DNA from: Faecalibacterium sp. UBA1762
GTDB lineage: Bacteria > Bacillota > Clostridia > Oscillospirales > Ruminococcaceae
NCBI GenBank assembly: GCA_002314755.1
Contig: DCHC01000054.1
Location: 1 to 51,032, forward strand
Reading direction: 5' to 3'
DNA length: 51,032 nucleotides
Of this stretch, positions 8,116-17,369 are shown in pieces. The position numbers and the translations under genes were made by a program. A model generated the notes under the pieces. That model was not told the DNA's origin, searched no databases, and saw only the letters and a list, made by a program, of their open reading frames with translations. Every line of letters begins with the position of its first letter. The stretch's first letter is position 1.

Positions 8116-10143
8116 ATGAGCGAACTTCGTTTTGTACACGGCAAGCTGCCGCGCGTTCACTTTAACGGTGAGAGCGATCTGCCTTCCTGGAATAAGGCTT
8201 CCAAGTGCGGCGCTTTCAGCTCCGAGCTGGATGAGGATGACGGCCTGTGGTATAACTATGGTGGTGTACCCAGCTACCACCCTTACCGGGAGCAGAACCA
8301 ATACGACCGTCTGTTGGAAGAGCAGGATATGCTATGGGCTGTTTTAGAGAACGAGCATCTGCGTGCCACCTTTGCCCCCGAGCGCGGCGGCAAGCTATGG
8401 AGTCTGTTTGACAAGGATGCCGGCAGAGAGCTGCTGTTCGCAAACCCGGTCGACCGTCCCGGAAACCTGGCAATCCGCAATGCGTGGACCAGCGGCGGTG
8501 TGGAATGGAACTGCGGTTTTTTGGGTCATCACCCCCACACCTGCGACACCATGTTCACTGCACAGTTGAAGGATGAAAACGGTGAGCCTGTGCTGCGTAT
8601 GTACGAGTATGAGCGTGTGCGCAACATGAGCTACCAGATTGATTTCTCTCTGCCCACCGGCAGCAAGGTACTTATCTGCCGTATGCGTATCGTCAACGGC
8701 AACAGCACTGTTACCCCCATCTACTGGTGGAGCAATATGGCGGTGCCCGAGGTGGAGGGCGGCCGTGTGGTCATTCCCGCCCATGCCACCTACACCAACA
8801 TCAACAGCACCATCATCAAGGTCAAGATTCCCGTGCCGGATTACAGCAATATCAAGGTTAAAATGCCGGATACCGCCGGTGCGTTTGATGTCACCTACCC
8901 CCAAAATACCCCGGTTTCCATCGACTATTTTTGGACTTTGGACAAGACCGACCGACCCTTTACCTGCCAACTGGACGCCAAGGGTTACGGCATGTTCCAG
9001 GCCAGCACCAACCGGCTGAAGGGCCGCAAGCTGTTTGTTTGGGGCCAGGGCCCCGGCGGCAGCCGTTGGCAGGAGTTCCTGTCCGGCAACGGCAACCCCG
9101 GCCGTTATGTGGAAATTCAGGCCGGTCTTGCCTGTTCTCAGTACGAAAGCCTGCCCATGCCCGCCAACACCGCCTGGGAGTGGGTGGAAATTTACGGTGC
9201 CATGCAGGCTGATCCCACCAAGGTACACGGCGATTGGGACGGCGCTATTGCCGAGGTCAGCCGCCGTATTGACCAGTTTATGACTGCCGAGCAGCTGGAA
9301 GCCCAGCTGAAAAAGACCCACGCCCTGGCGTTGACCCCCGCAACCGAGCAGATCACCTTGGGCAGTGGCTGGGGCCGCATGGAAAACGAGCGCCGCGCTG
9401 CCGCGGGTATTGCCCCGTTGAGCGGTCATCTGAACTGGGGCGAGCTGGGTGAGGAGCAGGCCCCCTGGGTCGAGCTGCTGACCAAGGGTACCCTGACCCC
9501 GGGCGATAAAAAGAAAGCCCCCGTCAGCTGGATGGCCCAGCCCGAGTGGGTGAAAATGCTGGAGAAGGCTGCCGCCGAAAACCCCAACTGGGAGATCTAC
9601 TGCCAGCTGGCCGGTGCCGCCCTGACCCAGGCCGATACCGAAAAAGCCCGTGAGCTGTTCAGCCGCTCTAACAATATGACCGTCAATGTCTGGGCCATCT
9701 ACGGCTTAAGCTGCTGTGAGGCCATGGACGGCAACACCGCAAAGGCCGCTGATTACGCCATGCTGGCACATGCTTACCAGCCCAAGCATATCGGTCTTGC
9801 CCTGCATGCCGTGGCAAAACTGGTCGCCGCTGAAAAGTGGGAAAGGCTGATCGAGCTGGAAAAGGAGCTGACCCCTGAAGCACGCGCTCTGGTTCGTGTC
9901 AAGGCCTACACCGCTGTTGCCTGTGTGAAAACCGGCGATTTGGACCGCGCCGAGGCACTGCTATGGGAAAACGGCGGTTTGGAGATTCCCGACCTGCAGG
10001 AGGGCGAAATTTCCATCACCGGTCTGTGGTACGACCTGGAGGAGGCCAAAGCAAAGCGTGACGGCAAACCCTTTGACCGTGAAAAAGTCTCTCCGCCCCA
10101 CATCTTCGACTTCCGTATGTTTGCCCCGAAAAAAGAGGACTGA
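8116..10143 (+). CDS. DUF5107 domain protein with C-terminal TPR repeats
   Basis: A 675-residue protein of unknown activity. Residues about 70-370 are rich in beta-strand and carry blocks such as RATFAPERGGKLWSLFD and TPIYWWSNMAVPE typical of DUF5107, which is expected to have a galactose-mutarotase-like fold. Residues about 470-640 are helical repeats of TPR type. It has no signal peptide or membrane segment. AAGGAGATT precedes the ATG. It is the last gene of the operon, 114 bases after GH78 and probably also with its own promoter. The fold is shared with sugar epimerases and with accessory domains of glycosidases, so it may bind, epimerise or cleave the imported sugar. No catalytic residues can be assigned. 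Confidence 0.72.
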   Translation: MSELRFVHGKLPRVHFNGESDLPSWNKASKCGAFSSELDEDDGLWYNYGGVPSYHPYREQNQYDRLLEEQDMLWAVLENEHLRATFAPERGGKLWSLFDKDAGRELLFANPVDRPGNLAIRNAWTSGGVEWNCGFLGHHPHTCDTMFTAQLKDENGEPVLRMYEYERVRNMSYQIDFSLPTGSKVLICRMRIVNGNSTVTPIYWWSNMAVPEVEGGRVVIPAHATYTNINSTIIKVKIPVPDYSNIKVKMPDTAGAFDVTYPQNTPVSIDYFWTLDKTDRPFTCQLDAKGYGMFQASTNRLKGRKLFVWGQGPGGSRWQEFLSGNGNPGRYVEIQAGLACSQYESLPMPANTAWEWVEIYGAMQADPTKVHGDWDGAIAEVSRRIDQFMTAEQLEAQLKKTHALALTPATEQITLGSGWGRMENERRAAAGIAPLSGHLNWGELGEEQAPWVELLTKGTLTPGDKKKAPVSWMAQPEWVKMLEKAAAENPNWEIYCQLAGAALTQADTEKARELFSRSNNMTVNVWAIYGLSCCEAMDGNTAKAADYAMLAHAYQPKHIGLALHAVAKLVAAEKWERLIELEKELTPEARALVRVKAYTAVACVKTGDLDRAEALLWENGGLEIPDLQEGEISITGLWYDLEEAKAKRDGKPFDREKVSPPHIFDFRMFAPKKED

Positions 10144-10202
10144 TCTCTGATCACCCCGGCAAAGCCGTATCGCCTTCCGGTTGCGTATACGGTTTTGCCC
10201 CA

Positions 10203-10250
10203 AAACAAACGACCGCTCCGGTTTAATGCCGGAGCGGTCGTTTGTTTTTA
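10203..10250. terminator. Bidirectional terminator between convergent sugar operons
   Basis: A 19-bp perfect stem (AAACAAACGACCGCTCCGG at 10203-10221 with its complement at 10229-10247) surrounds a 7-base loop. T-rich tracts lie on the 3' side of both strands. It stops the DUF5107 transcript from the left and the MFS transcript from the right. Confidence 0.9.
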
Positions 10251-11453
10251 TCACGCCTGGTTTTCTTCTTTTTGTTTTTTCTGCCCTCTGACCAGGGCAG
10301 CCAACCCGATCAGCAAAAAAATGGGAAAGCACACTGCCGACGCAAGACCGGCGGAAAGCTTTCCGCCCGACCAGCCGGAGACCGCCCCGACCAGCCCCGG
10401 CCCAAAGGAACAGCCGAAATCTCCGGCAAGGGCAAACAAGGCAAACATTGCCGTGCCGCCGGTGGGAAACTGCTTTGCCGCCAGACTGAATGTGCCGGGC
10501 CAGAATATGCCCACCGAAAAGCCGCACAGCCCGCAGCCCAGCAGCGCAACCATCGGCCAGGGGCTGAGCACGGTAACCAGATAACTGAAAACGCATAGCA
10601 CTGCGGAACCGGCTATGCCTTGATACAAATTGACCTGAGGGTGGTTGCCGAACCAGGTACGCGACAAAGCCATCAGCAGCGAAAACAGACACGGACCCAA
10701 CAGATCCCCCACTGTTTTGGATACCTGCAGACCGGTTTCCGCAAACAGGCTTGCCCACTGGCTCATGGCCAGCTCGCTGGCGCCGGAGCAGAGCATCAGC
10801 AAAAATAATATCCAGAACAACCCGCTTTTTAGCAGACTGCGCAGCGGGGTCCGGATCTGCTCCTCCCCCACCAACGGACACAACGGAACCCGGGTAAACA
10901 GCACCAGGTCGGCCACCGGCACCAATGCCCACAGTATGGGCAGCCAACGCCAAACCCCTCTGCCCAGGGTGGACAGATATATTGTGGAAAGCGCGATCAT
11001 TGCCACGCAGCCCCAGCAGTACGCCGCATGCAGCAAGCTCATGGCTCCGGCAGGTTTTCCTTCTGTTGGCAGTGCCTCCACAATGGGGCTGATAATAACT
11101 TCCAATAGACCGCCGCCTACCGCGCAAAGCACTGTAGAAGTGATGATACCTGCATAGGTGTTACCGAACAGATACGGCAGCGTGCCCATGCACACCAAGC
11201 CCACCGCGGCAAAGCATTGCGAAACAATCGCCGCGGTGCGATACCCTATTTTATCTACAAATTTTGCGCTTGCCAGGTCCACTGTCAGCTGAATAATAAA
11301 ATTCAGGCTGATGATAGATGTGATCTGCAGCTGGGTCAGACCGAATTCTGTCTCGTAGATGATAAACAGCAGCGGCGGCAGCAGATTGACGATCGCCTGT
11401 ACCACATACCCGGCACAGGCTGTATAAAAGGTGGCTCGGTAACCTATACGCAT
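10251..11453 (-). CDS. MFS transporter, probable glycoside/oligosaccharide importer
   Basis: A 400-residue polytopic membrane protein with 12 predicted helices. Helix-rich blocks such as VVQAIVNLLPPLLFIIY and the loop VDKIGYRTAAI fit major facilitator carriers. The C-terminus is basic (RGQKKQKEENQA) and cytoplasmic. It is the third gene of the GH3-esterase-MFS operon, 38 bases after the esterase; AAGGGAG lies before the ATG. No ABC or PTS sugar transporter is in the island, so this carrier is the best candidate for bringing in the substrate of GH3 and the esterase. The stop codon abuts the shared terminator at 10203-10250. Confidence 0.8.
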   Translation of the reverse strand: MRIGYRATFYTACAGYVVQAIVNLLPPLLFIIYETEFGLTQLQITSIISLNFIIQLTVDLASAKFVDKIGYRTAAIVSQCFAAVGLVCMGTLPYLFGNTYAGIITSTVLCAVGGGLLEVIISPIVEALPTEGKPAGAMSLLHAAYCWGCVAMIALSTIYLSTLGRGVWRWLPILWALVPVADLVLFTRVPLCPLVGEEQIRTPLRSLLKSGLFWILFLLMLCSGASELAMSQWASLFAETGLQVSKTVGDLLGPCLFSLLMALSRTWFGNHPQVNLYQGIAGSAVLCVFSYLVTVLSPWPMVALLGCGLCGFSVGIFWPGTFSLAAKQFPTGGTAMFALFALAGDFGCSFGPGLVGAVSGWSGGKLSAGLASAVCFPIFLLIGLAALVRGQKKQKEENQA

Positions 11454-11491
11454 GGATAAATATCTCCCTTACAAATTGTATCTGACCTGCT

Positions 11492-12283
11492 TTACCTGCT
11501 GCGCAGCCGGTCGATCCAGCATAGCACGTCCTGAATTTCCCGATCCCAATAGAACCAGCTGTGGTTGCCGTCGCTTTCCCGATAAACCAGCTCAAATCCC
11601 AGCTTTTGCAGATGGTCGCGCATTCTGCGGCCGCCCTCCAGCAGGGCATCATCCGTACCGCACCATTGGTACAGGCTGGGCATTACGCCGCCCGCCTTAC
11701 AAATCTCTGCCTGGGCAAACAGATCAAATTCGCTGCCGGGAAGCTTTTGGATATCACCGAAAATTCCGTTCCAATAGGCGGCGTTCGCACCGTCCGTAAC
11801 ATGCTGCAGCAGATCATCGGTCAGATCCAGCGCACCGGAAAGACTGGCAGCTGCCGAAAAGGTCTGCGGATGACGCAGCGCGTAATGGAACGCCCCGTAA
11901 CCGCCCATAGAAAGGCCGGCAATATAGGTGTCCTCCCGTTTGTCAGACATGCCCTTAAACATATTGCGGCAAAATTCGGGCAGCTCTTCCCCGATGTACT
12001 TTTCATATCTTATGCCGTAGGCGGTATCCACATACCACCCCAGATGGGTGGTGGGCATGACCACCGCAATATTTTTATCTGCCACATACCGCTCAATATT
12101 GGTACGGCGCTCCCAGATGGTGTGGTCGTCGCTCATGCCATGCAACAGGTACAGGGTGGGAAAGGTCTTTCCCGCATGCCCCTCCATGCCGATCTGTCCG
12201 TGGGTATTTTCCGGTAAGATTACTGCGATCTGGGTACACATTCCCAGCGCGTTGGAAAAGAAATTTACTGTCAGAAATGCCAT
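11492..12283 (-). CDS. Alpha/beta-hydrolase esterase (CE1/esterase D-like)
   Basis: A 263-residue putative esterase. It shows the family's FPTLYLLHGMSDDHTIW oxyanion region, the nucleophile elbow GLSMGG (S125), the acid D211 or D212 in CGTDDALL and the base H241 in SDGNHSWFYW. Proteins of this type deacetylate or deferuloylate xylo-oligosaccharides or hydrolyse short-chain esters. No signal peptide is present, so it acts on imported molecules. AAAGGAG lies 11 bases before the ATG. It sits 44 bases after the GH3 gene and 38 before the MFS gene, so the three form one operon. The GH3 next door resembles xylosidases, which makes acetylated xylo-oligosaccharides a reasonable guess. Confidence 0.85.
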   Translation of the reverse strand: MAFLTVNFFSNALGMCTQIAVILPENTHGQIGMEGHAGKTFPTLYLLHGMSDDHTIWERRTNIERYVADKNIAVVMPTTHLGWYVDTAYGIRYEKYIGEELPEFCRNMFKGMSDKREDTYIAGLSMGGYGAFHYALRHPQTFSAAASLSGALDLTDDLLQHVTDGANAAYWNGIFGDIQKLPGSEFDLFAQAEICKAGGVMPSLYQWCGTDDALLEGGRRMRDHLQKLGFELVYRESDGNHSWFYWDREIQDVLCWIDRLRSR

Positions 12284-12327
12284 TTTTCAATTTTCTCCTT
12301 TATCTGTTTTTTCTGCCGGTTTCCGGC

Positions 12328-14502
12328 TTATTTTCTGAAAAATACGGTCAGATCCTCTGCTGCAAGCTGACAGCATTCGCTGCCTGCCAGTTTGCAGCTT
12401 TGCTCGTCGGGCTGATGCCCGCCCGCAAAAAATTCCAGCTTTTGCGGCATGACCCGGTTGCCCTCCCGGTCTACCGGAGAAAGCCATTTGTTCTGCACAT
12501 GGAAGGTGACCGCAGTTTCTTCGCCCGGCGCAAGCGTTATGTTCCGAATGCCGCACAGCTGCCGAGACGGACAGAGAAGGGTCTCTGCGGTAAAGCTTGC
12601 GTACAGCTGAGCCGCCTCCCGTCCGGTTCTATGTCCAGTATTTTTGACCGATACGGTTATGCTGCCGTCTAGCTGCAATTTCAGGTTGCTATACTGAAAA
12701 GAGGTGTAGCTCAGCCCATAGCCAAAGGGATACAGGGGTTGCTGACGCAAAAAGCGATAGGTTCTGCCCTCCATGGAATAATCCTCCATCGGCGGCAGCG
12801 CATCCTTTGCACGGTAAAAGGTGATGGGCAATCTGCCGCAGGGATTTTCTTTTCCGGTCAGCAGTGCCGCAAGGGCATTGCCGCCCTCGGCACCGGGGTA
12901 CCACATCTGTAAAACCGCCTTAGGCGTATACTCCTCCAGATCAATACAGCTGCCGGAAAAACACACGGCGACCGTTTTTTCGGCATAGGGCTGCAGCGCA
13001 GCAAGCAACCGTTTTTGACTTTCCGGCAGGGAGAGGTCCATTTTATCCCCGCAGGCGGCAGAATTGTACGCATCCCCCTCCTCCCCTTCCAGATGGGGAT
13101 CCAGCCCAATGCACACCACGACCAGCTGGGCTGCCTTTGCGTAGGCCACTGCCTCTGCAATGCGGTCATCCGTCTCACCCAGTCCCTCGGTCTTTTCCCG
13201 ATACAGGTGACATCCTGCCGCATAATACAGTCTGCTGTCCGGCCAGGCGGAGCGAATGCCGTCCACCGCGGTAACATACCGGGAGGCGGTTCCGCAATAA
13301 TTGCCCTCCAACGCCGCGACCGACTGGGCGTTGGGCCCGATCACCGCAACCGTTTTCGGCGGTTGGCAGATAGGCAAAAAGCCGTCCTCATTTTTCAGCA
13401 GAACAGCCGAACGGCAGGCCGCCTCCACATTCAGCTGCCGATGCTCCGGCGAATCGATCTCCTCTATGCCGATGCTGTTCCAGTAGCAATCGGGGTCAAA
13501 CATTCCCAGTGCCGCGCGGACTGTAAGAACTCTGGTTGCTGCCTCCCGCAGCGCTTTGTTATTTACCAGCCCCGCTTCCACTGCCGGTGCCAGGCTGGCA
13601 TATACCTGTCCGCAGGCGATATCACAGCCGCTTTCCACCGCCGATACCGCTGTCTCTATCGCGTCCTTTTTATACAGATGATGCTGATAGATATCTGCCA
13701 ACGCTCCGCAATCGGATACAAAATACCCCCGGAAGCCCCATTTATTCCGCAGCAGTCCGGCAATGCGGTCATTCAGGCAGCAGGGCTGGCCGTTAATTGC
13801 ATTGTACGCCCCCATCACCCCCGCAACCCCGGCGTTACAGACCAGCTCTTCAAAGGCGGGCAGATAGGTCTGTGCCAGATCCTGCGCAGATACCTTTGCA
13901 TCAAACCCGTGTCGGGAAGCCTCAGGGCCGCTATGCGCTGCAAAGTGCTTGGCGCAGCCTGCAGCCAACAGGTATTCCGGCCCATTTTCCTCTGCTGACG
14001 GTAGTTTCTTTTGCTTTTCTTTTGCCGCCTGTGCCGCTTTATTACCCTCTTCATTCTGTCCCTGCAGCCCGTTGACAAAGGCACAGCCCAGCAACGCCGT
14101 CAGGTACGGGTCCTCCCCCAGGGTCTCCTGTCCCCGGCCCCAGCGGGGATCCCGAAAAATATTGATATTGGGCGACCAGAAGGTAAGGCCTTTATAAATA
14201 CCGGCGTCACCCTCGTTTTGAGCAAGATTGTATTTGGCCCGTCCCTCCATACCGATAGCGTGGCCTATTCTGCCTATCAGGGCTTGGTCAAAGGTCGCCG
14301 CCAACCCGATCGCTTGGGGGAAAACCGTGGCAGTACCGGCGCGGGCTACCCCGTGCAGCGCCTCGTTCCACCAGTTATAGGCCGGCAGCTGCAGCTCTCC
14401 GATACCGGGTGCCTCATACTGCAGCTGGGAGGCCTGCTGGGCAGGGGTCATCCTATCCACCAGCTTTTCCGCAGTTTCCTTTGCTTTTTGCCAATCCGTC
14501 AT
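12328..14502 (-). CDS. GH3 glycoside hydrolase, beta-xylosidase/beta-glucosidase type
   Basis: A 724-residue retaining glycosidase without a signal peptide. Order: (alpha/beta)8 barrel (about 1-330), alpha/beta sandwich (about 370-600) and a fibronectin-type III-like C-terminal domain (about 630-715). PAYNWWNEALHGVARAG is characteristic of the GH3 xylosidase branch, FRDPRWGRGQETLGEDPYLT is the family signature, and the nucleophile is D264 in YFVSDCGA. The ATG at 14502 follows GGGGGAG at good distance; an in-frame ATG 21 codons upstream lacks such a site. It leads the operon with the esterase and MFS carrier and diverges from ychF. No clear sigma-A promoter was identified in its 5' gap. Confidence 0.88.
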   Translation of the reverse strand: MTDWQKAKETAEKLVDRMTPAQQASQLQYEAPGIGELQLPAYNWWNEALHGVARAGTATVFPQAIGLAATFDQALIGRIGHAIGMEGRAKYNLAQNEGDAGIYKGLTFWSPNINIFRDPRWGRGQETLGEDPYLTALLGCAFVNGLQGQNEEGNKAAQAAKEKQKKLPSAEENGPEYLLAAGCAKHFAAHSGPEASRHGFDAKVSAQDLAQTYLPAFEELVCNAGVAGVMGAYNAINGQPCCLNDRIAGLLRNKWGFRGYFVSDCGALADIYQHHLYKKDAIETAVSAVESGCDIACGQVYASLAPAVEAGLVNNKALREAATRVLTVRAALGMFDPDCYWNSIGIEEIDSPEHRQLNVEAACRSAVLLKNEDGFLPICQPPKTVAVIGPNAQSVAALEGNYCGTASRYVTAVDGIRSAWPDSRLYYAAGCHLYREKTEGLGETDDRIAEAVAYAKAAQLVVVCIGLDPHLEGEEGDAYNSAACGDKMDLSLPESQKRLLAALQPYAEKTVAVCFSGSCIDLEEYTPKAVLQMWYPGAEGGNALAALLTGKENPCGRLPITFYRAKDALPPMEDYSMEGRTYRFLRQQPLYPFGYGLSYTSFQYSNLKLQLDGSITVSVKNTGHRTGREAAQLYASFTAETLLCPSRQLCGIRNITLAPGEETAVTFHVQNKWLSPVDREGNRVMPQKLEFFAGGHQPDEQSCKLAGSECCQLAAEDLTVFFRK

Positions 14503-14637
14503 CTTCTCGTCTCCCCCTTTTCCTATACAGATATCTTGCCTTTTCATCCGGTTAGAGTTTACCATTTTTGCCCGATAAAATCCAGCCGTTTTGTAAAATA
14601 TTGTTATTACAGATCAATTTAACCTGTTATTTTCAGC

Positions 14638-14666
14638 TTGAGAAACCCGTCATAATGTGGTAAAAT
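14638..14666 (+). promoter_or_regulatory. Promoter of ychF
   Basis: -35 TTGAGA (14638-14643) and -10 TAAAAT (14661-14666) have a 17-base spacer. The predicted leader to the ATG at 14708 is about 35 bases and contains the GAGAGG ribosome binding site. Confidence 0.65.
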
Positions 14667-14707
14667 GGAAACAAATATATTCACCGTCATAAAGAGAGGT
14701 CACATTT

Positions 14708-15832
14708 ATGAAATTAGGAATTGTCGGACTGCCCAATGTAGGTAAATCCACCCTTTTCAATGCCATTACCAACACCCAAAATGCCGAAGCGCAGAACTAT
14801 CCCTTCTGCACCATTGAGCCCAATGTGGGTGTAGTACCTGTACCGGACGCCCGTCTGGATAAGCTTGCCGAGATCTGGAACCCCGAGAAAAAGACCCCTG
14901 CGATCATTGAATTTGTGGATATCGCCGGTCTGGTAAAGGGTGCCTCCCATGGTGCCGGTCTGGGCAACAAATTTTTAGGTAACATCCGTGAAGTAGACGC
15001 CATTGTTCATGTGGTGCGCTGCTTTGATGACGATAATATCATCCATGTGGTTGAAGACGTGAATAAGCCCGCCGCCGTAGACCCTGCCGGTGATATTGAG
15101 GCCATCGATCTGGAGCTGATTCTCTCCGACCTGGAGGTCGTCGAGCGCCGGTTGGACCGCACCCGCAAGGCTATGAAGGGCGATAAATCTCTGGCAAGCG
15201 AAGAGGCTTTTCTGGTTGCTCTGTCCGAGCATCTGTCTGCCGGCAAAAATGCCCGTACCTTTGCCGTAGATGCCGATGCGGACAAGCTGGTTTTTGAGGA
15301 TATGCATCTGCTGAGCGCAAAGCCCATTATCTACGCCGCCAATGTCAGCGAGGATGACTTGATGGATGGTGTAGAAAAGAACAGCTATGTCAAAATTGTA
15401 GAGGGCATCGCTGCCGCCGAAGGCAGTGCCTGTCTGCCTATCTGCGCAAAAATTGAGGAAGATGTTGCCGGTATGGAGCCGGATGAGAAGGCCGAGCTGC
15501 TGGCCGAATTTGGCATTACCGACGGCTGTGGTTTGGATAAACTGATTCAAAAGAGCTATGCGCTGCTGGGGCTGATCAGCTACCTGACCGACGGTAAAAA
15601 GGAATGCCGTGCCTGGACTATCAAAAACGGCACCCGCGCACCTCAGGCTGCCGGTAAGATCCACAGCGACTTTGAGCGCGGCTTTATCCGCGCCAGCGTT
15701 GTCGCCTATGACGATTTTGCAGACTGCGGCTTTGATATGAACGCCGTAAAGGCAAAGGGTCTGCAGCGCACTGAGGGCAAGGAGTATGTCATGCACGACG
15801 GCGACATTGTAGAGTTCTTATTCAATGTCTGA
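14708..15832 (+). CDS. ychF: Ribosome-binding ATPase YchF (Ola1/Obg-like)
   Basis: A 374-residue P-loop NTPase that binds the ribosome and, in this family, prefers ATP to GTP. The N-terminal P-loop is GLPNVGKST (residues 7-15), followed by the switch-like NYPFCTIEPN and the G3 region VDIAGLVKGA. The G4 position reads NVSEDD rather than NKxD, the known reason for relaxed GTP specificity. A coiled-coil insertion spans about 130-200, and the C-terminal TGS domain ends in DGDIVEFLFNV. It is monocistronic, with its own promoter and a strong terminator. Length is slightly above the usual 363-367. Confidence 0.97.
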   Translation: MKLGIVGLPNVGKSTLFNAITNTQNAEAQNYPFCTIEPNVGVVPVPDARLDKLAEIWNPEKKTPAIIEFVDIAGLVKGASHGAGLGNKFLGNIREVDAIVHVVRCFDDDNIIHVVEDVNKPAAVDPAGDIEAIDLELILSDLEVVERRLDRTRKAMKGDKSLASEEAFLVALSEHLSAGKNARTFAVDADADKLVFEDMHLLSAKPIIYAANVSEDDLMDGVEKNSYVKIVEGIAAAEGSACLPICAKIEEDVAGMEPDEKAELLAEFGITDGCGLDKLIQKSYALLGLISYLTDGKKECRAWTIKNGTRAPQAAGKIHSDFERGFIRASVVAYDDFADCGFDMNAVKAKGLQRTEGKEYVMHDGDIVEFLFNV

Positions 15833-15856
15833 TATCATCTGTCCACGCTGCAAAAA

Positions 15857-15890
15857 ACGGAACGCAGGTCATTCTGCGTTCCGTTCTTTT
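15857..15890. terminator. Bidirectional terminator between ychF and the DUF4173 gene
   Basis: AACGGAACGCAG (15857-15868) pairs with CTGCGTTCCGTT (15874-15885), 12 bp with a 5-base loop, followed by CTTTT on the plus strand and a T-run on the minus strand. Confidence 0.85.
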
Positions 15891-15926
15891 ATTCCTCAAT
15901 AACCGAAATTGCCCAGCCGTCTTTAC

Positions 15927-17342
15927 CTACCAAAGCAGCAGAGGAATCAACAATGCACCGGCTATCAACAGGACAGGTCGCACCACCTGACAGGGTTTAA
16001 AAAGACTGCGTGTTGTGACACCGGCAGCTGTAGCCAGTACCAACAGCGCCCACACCGCCTGCAACCGTTTGGGTGTAAACCCGTATAAACGGATATATAG
16101 CCCTAATTTCAGCGCAGCCGTCAACCAAAGCACCATACTAAGCGCCAACAGCACCGCCGCCGCGGTTCTCAAGCCCCGGGTCTGCGACAGATCCTTTGCA
16201 AATAGCCAAGCCAGAAATAACAGCGATAAATTGCAAAGCATCACCCAGCATAGCTGAAAAAAACCCTGCCTTGCATAGCCGGCAACGGTAAAGCCCCGGG
16301 GCAGCTGCCCCGCCAAAGCGCCAAACAGATACCGAAGCTGCAGCCCGGCAAAAAGAGCATATACCCCGCTGAAAAGGACCATCATACCGATGACCGGCCC
16401 GCCTGGCACCCGGCGCAGCTTCTCCGCCCGCCGATACCGCTGCGACAAAGCAAGACGGGGTACGGACTCCACATCCACCCTGCCGCATACCGTCATACCG
16501 TAGAAAAATGCGCCGAATATCGTACCGAACAGAATATTTGTCACTAACTGCGCGATATTAAAGCTACTGTTTTGCCAAAATTTCAGCCATGCCAAAGCTT
16601 TGGCAAAGCTGTCATCTGCCGCGGAAAGTAACGCCAGTGCTATCACAAGCAGCACCGCCGTACCCATAAGCCAGAAAAAAGTAAAAATTTGCTGATTACC
16701 GGCTTTTTTTCGGGGACGCTCCGCTGCCAGTTGAATGCAGTTCACCGGCCAGCAAAATAAGCCGGTAAACCCTTTGCCGACACAGCGCAGCATATCCGGT
16801 ACAAGATATGCGCCAACCCCGTAATCCGTCAGCTGTCCGGTACGGCACGCCACCCATAGCACAGCTGCACCGTGCCAAATTGCCAAAACCAAAAGCTCAT
16901 CCATTGCGCCCTGCAGGCCAAAGGTCAGGTTTGCTGCCGCTGCAAGCAATACGGCAAGCCAAAGCAAACTCTCCTTGCCGTTGCGCAATTGACGTAGCGG
17001 ATATTGCCGCTGCTCTGAGGGCAGATTTTTTCCCGGACGGTAAAAGCGGCAAAAGAGCAGCACAGTAATTGCGAATAGCGTTGTAAATACGCCCGCCACC
17101 GGCCAAAGGTACAACCGGCAGCCCCAAACATTACGGTAATAGCCGGTAAAAAAGGGCGAACCCCCTCCGCTGATAGAACCAACCGTCATTTTGCTGTACA
17201 AGATTCCAACCAAAAAAGCAACGAGTAATGCCCACCGGCAGGCGGAACAAGCCACGCTGTTTTTACCGAAGGTCTCCGGTTTTTTATACGCCGGAGTTAC
17301 CGTCCTGCTGTCCTGTTGCACCGGTATTTGCTGCTCTTCCAT
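15927..17342 (-). CDS. DUF4173-type polytopic membrane protein
   Basis: A 471-residue integral membrane protein with roughly 10-12 hydrophobic segments. A cytoplasmic polar N-terminus (about 25 residues) precedes the first helix. The C-terminal half has the blocks LQLRYLFGALAGQLPRGFT, YARQGFFQLCWVML and LYIRLYGFTPKRLQAVWALL typical of DUF4153/DUF4173 proteins. No enzymatic motif is seen. It starts 27 bases after the Xre regulator and probably belongs to the DUF2975-Xre-DUF4173 operon. GGGGAGAGG precedes the ATG at 17342; an in-frame GTG two codons earlier is less likely. The family is linked with small Xre regulators in many Firmicutes, but its role is unknown. Confidence 0.75.
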   Translation of the reverse strand: MEEQQIPVQQDSRTVTPAYKKPETFGKNSVACSACRWALLVAFLVGILYSKMTVGSISGGGSPFFTGYYRNVWGCRLYLWPVAGVFTTLFAITVLLFCRFYRPGKNLPSEQRQYPLRQLRNGKESLLWLAVLLAAAANLTFGLQGAMDELLVLAIWHGAAVLWVACRTGQLTDYGVGAYLVPDMLRCVGKGFTGLFCWPVNCIQLAAERPRKKAGNQQIFTFFWLMGTAVLLVIALALLSAADDSFAKALAWLKFWQNSSFNIAQLVTNILFGTIFGAFFYGMTVCGRVDVESVPRLALSQRYRRAEKLRRVPGGPVIGMMVLFSGVYALFAGLQLRYLFGALAGQLPRGFTVAGYARQGFFQLCWVMLCNLSLLFLAWLFAKDLSQTRGLRTAAAVLLALSMVLWLTAALKLGLYIRLYGFTPKRLQAVWALLVLATAAGVTTRSLFKPCQVVRPVLLIAGALLIPLLLW

Positions 17343-17369
17343 ATCCACGCCTCTCCCCTTATTAACCGG

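Noticed and set aside
8395..9429. 344-codon minus-strand open frame
   Set aside because: Antisense to the DUF5107 gene; rich in Gly, Val and His with no recognisable domain or ribosome binding site.
9961..11127. 388-codon minus-strand open frame
   Set aside because: Out of frame within the MFS gene and crossing the terminator at 10203-10250; Arg/Gly-rich shadow.
13015..13998. 327-codon plus-strand open frame
   Set aside because: Antisense to the GH3 gene, no family motifs.
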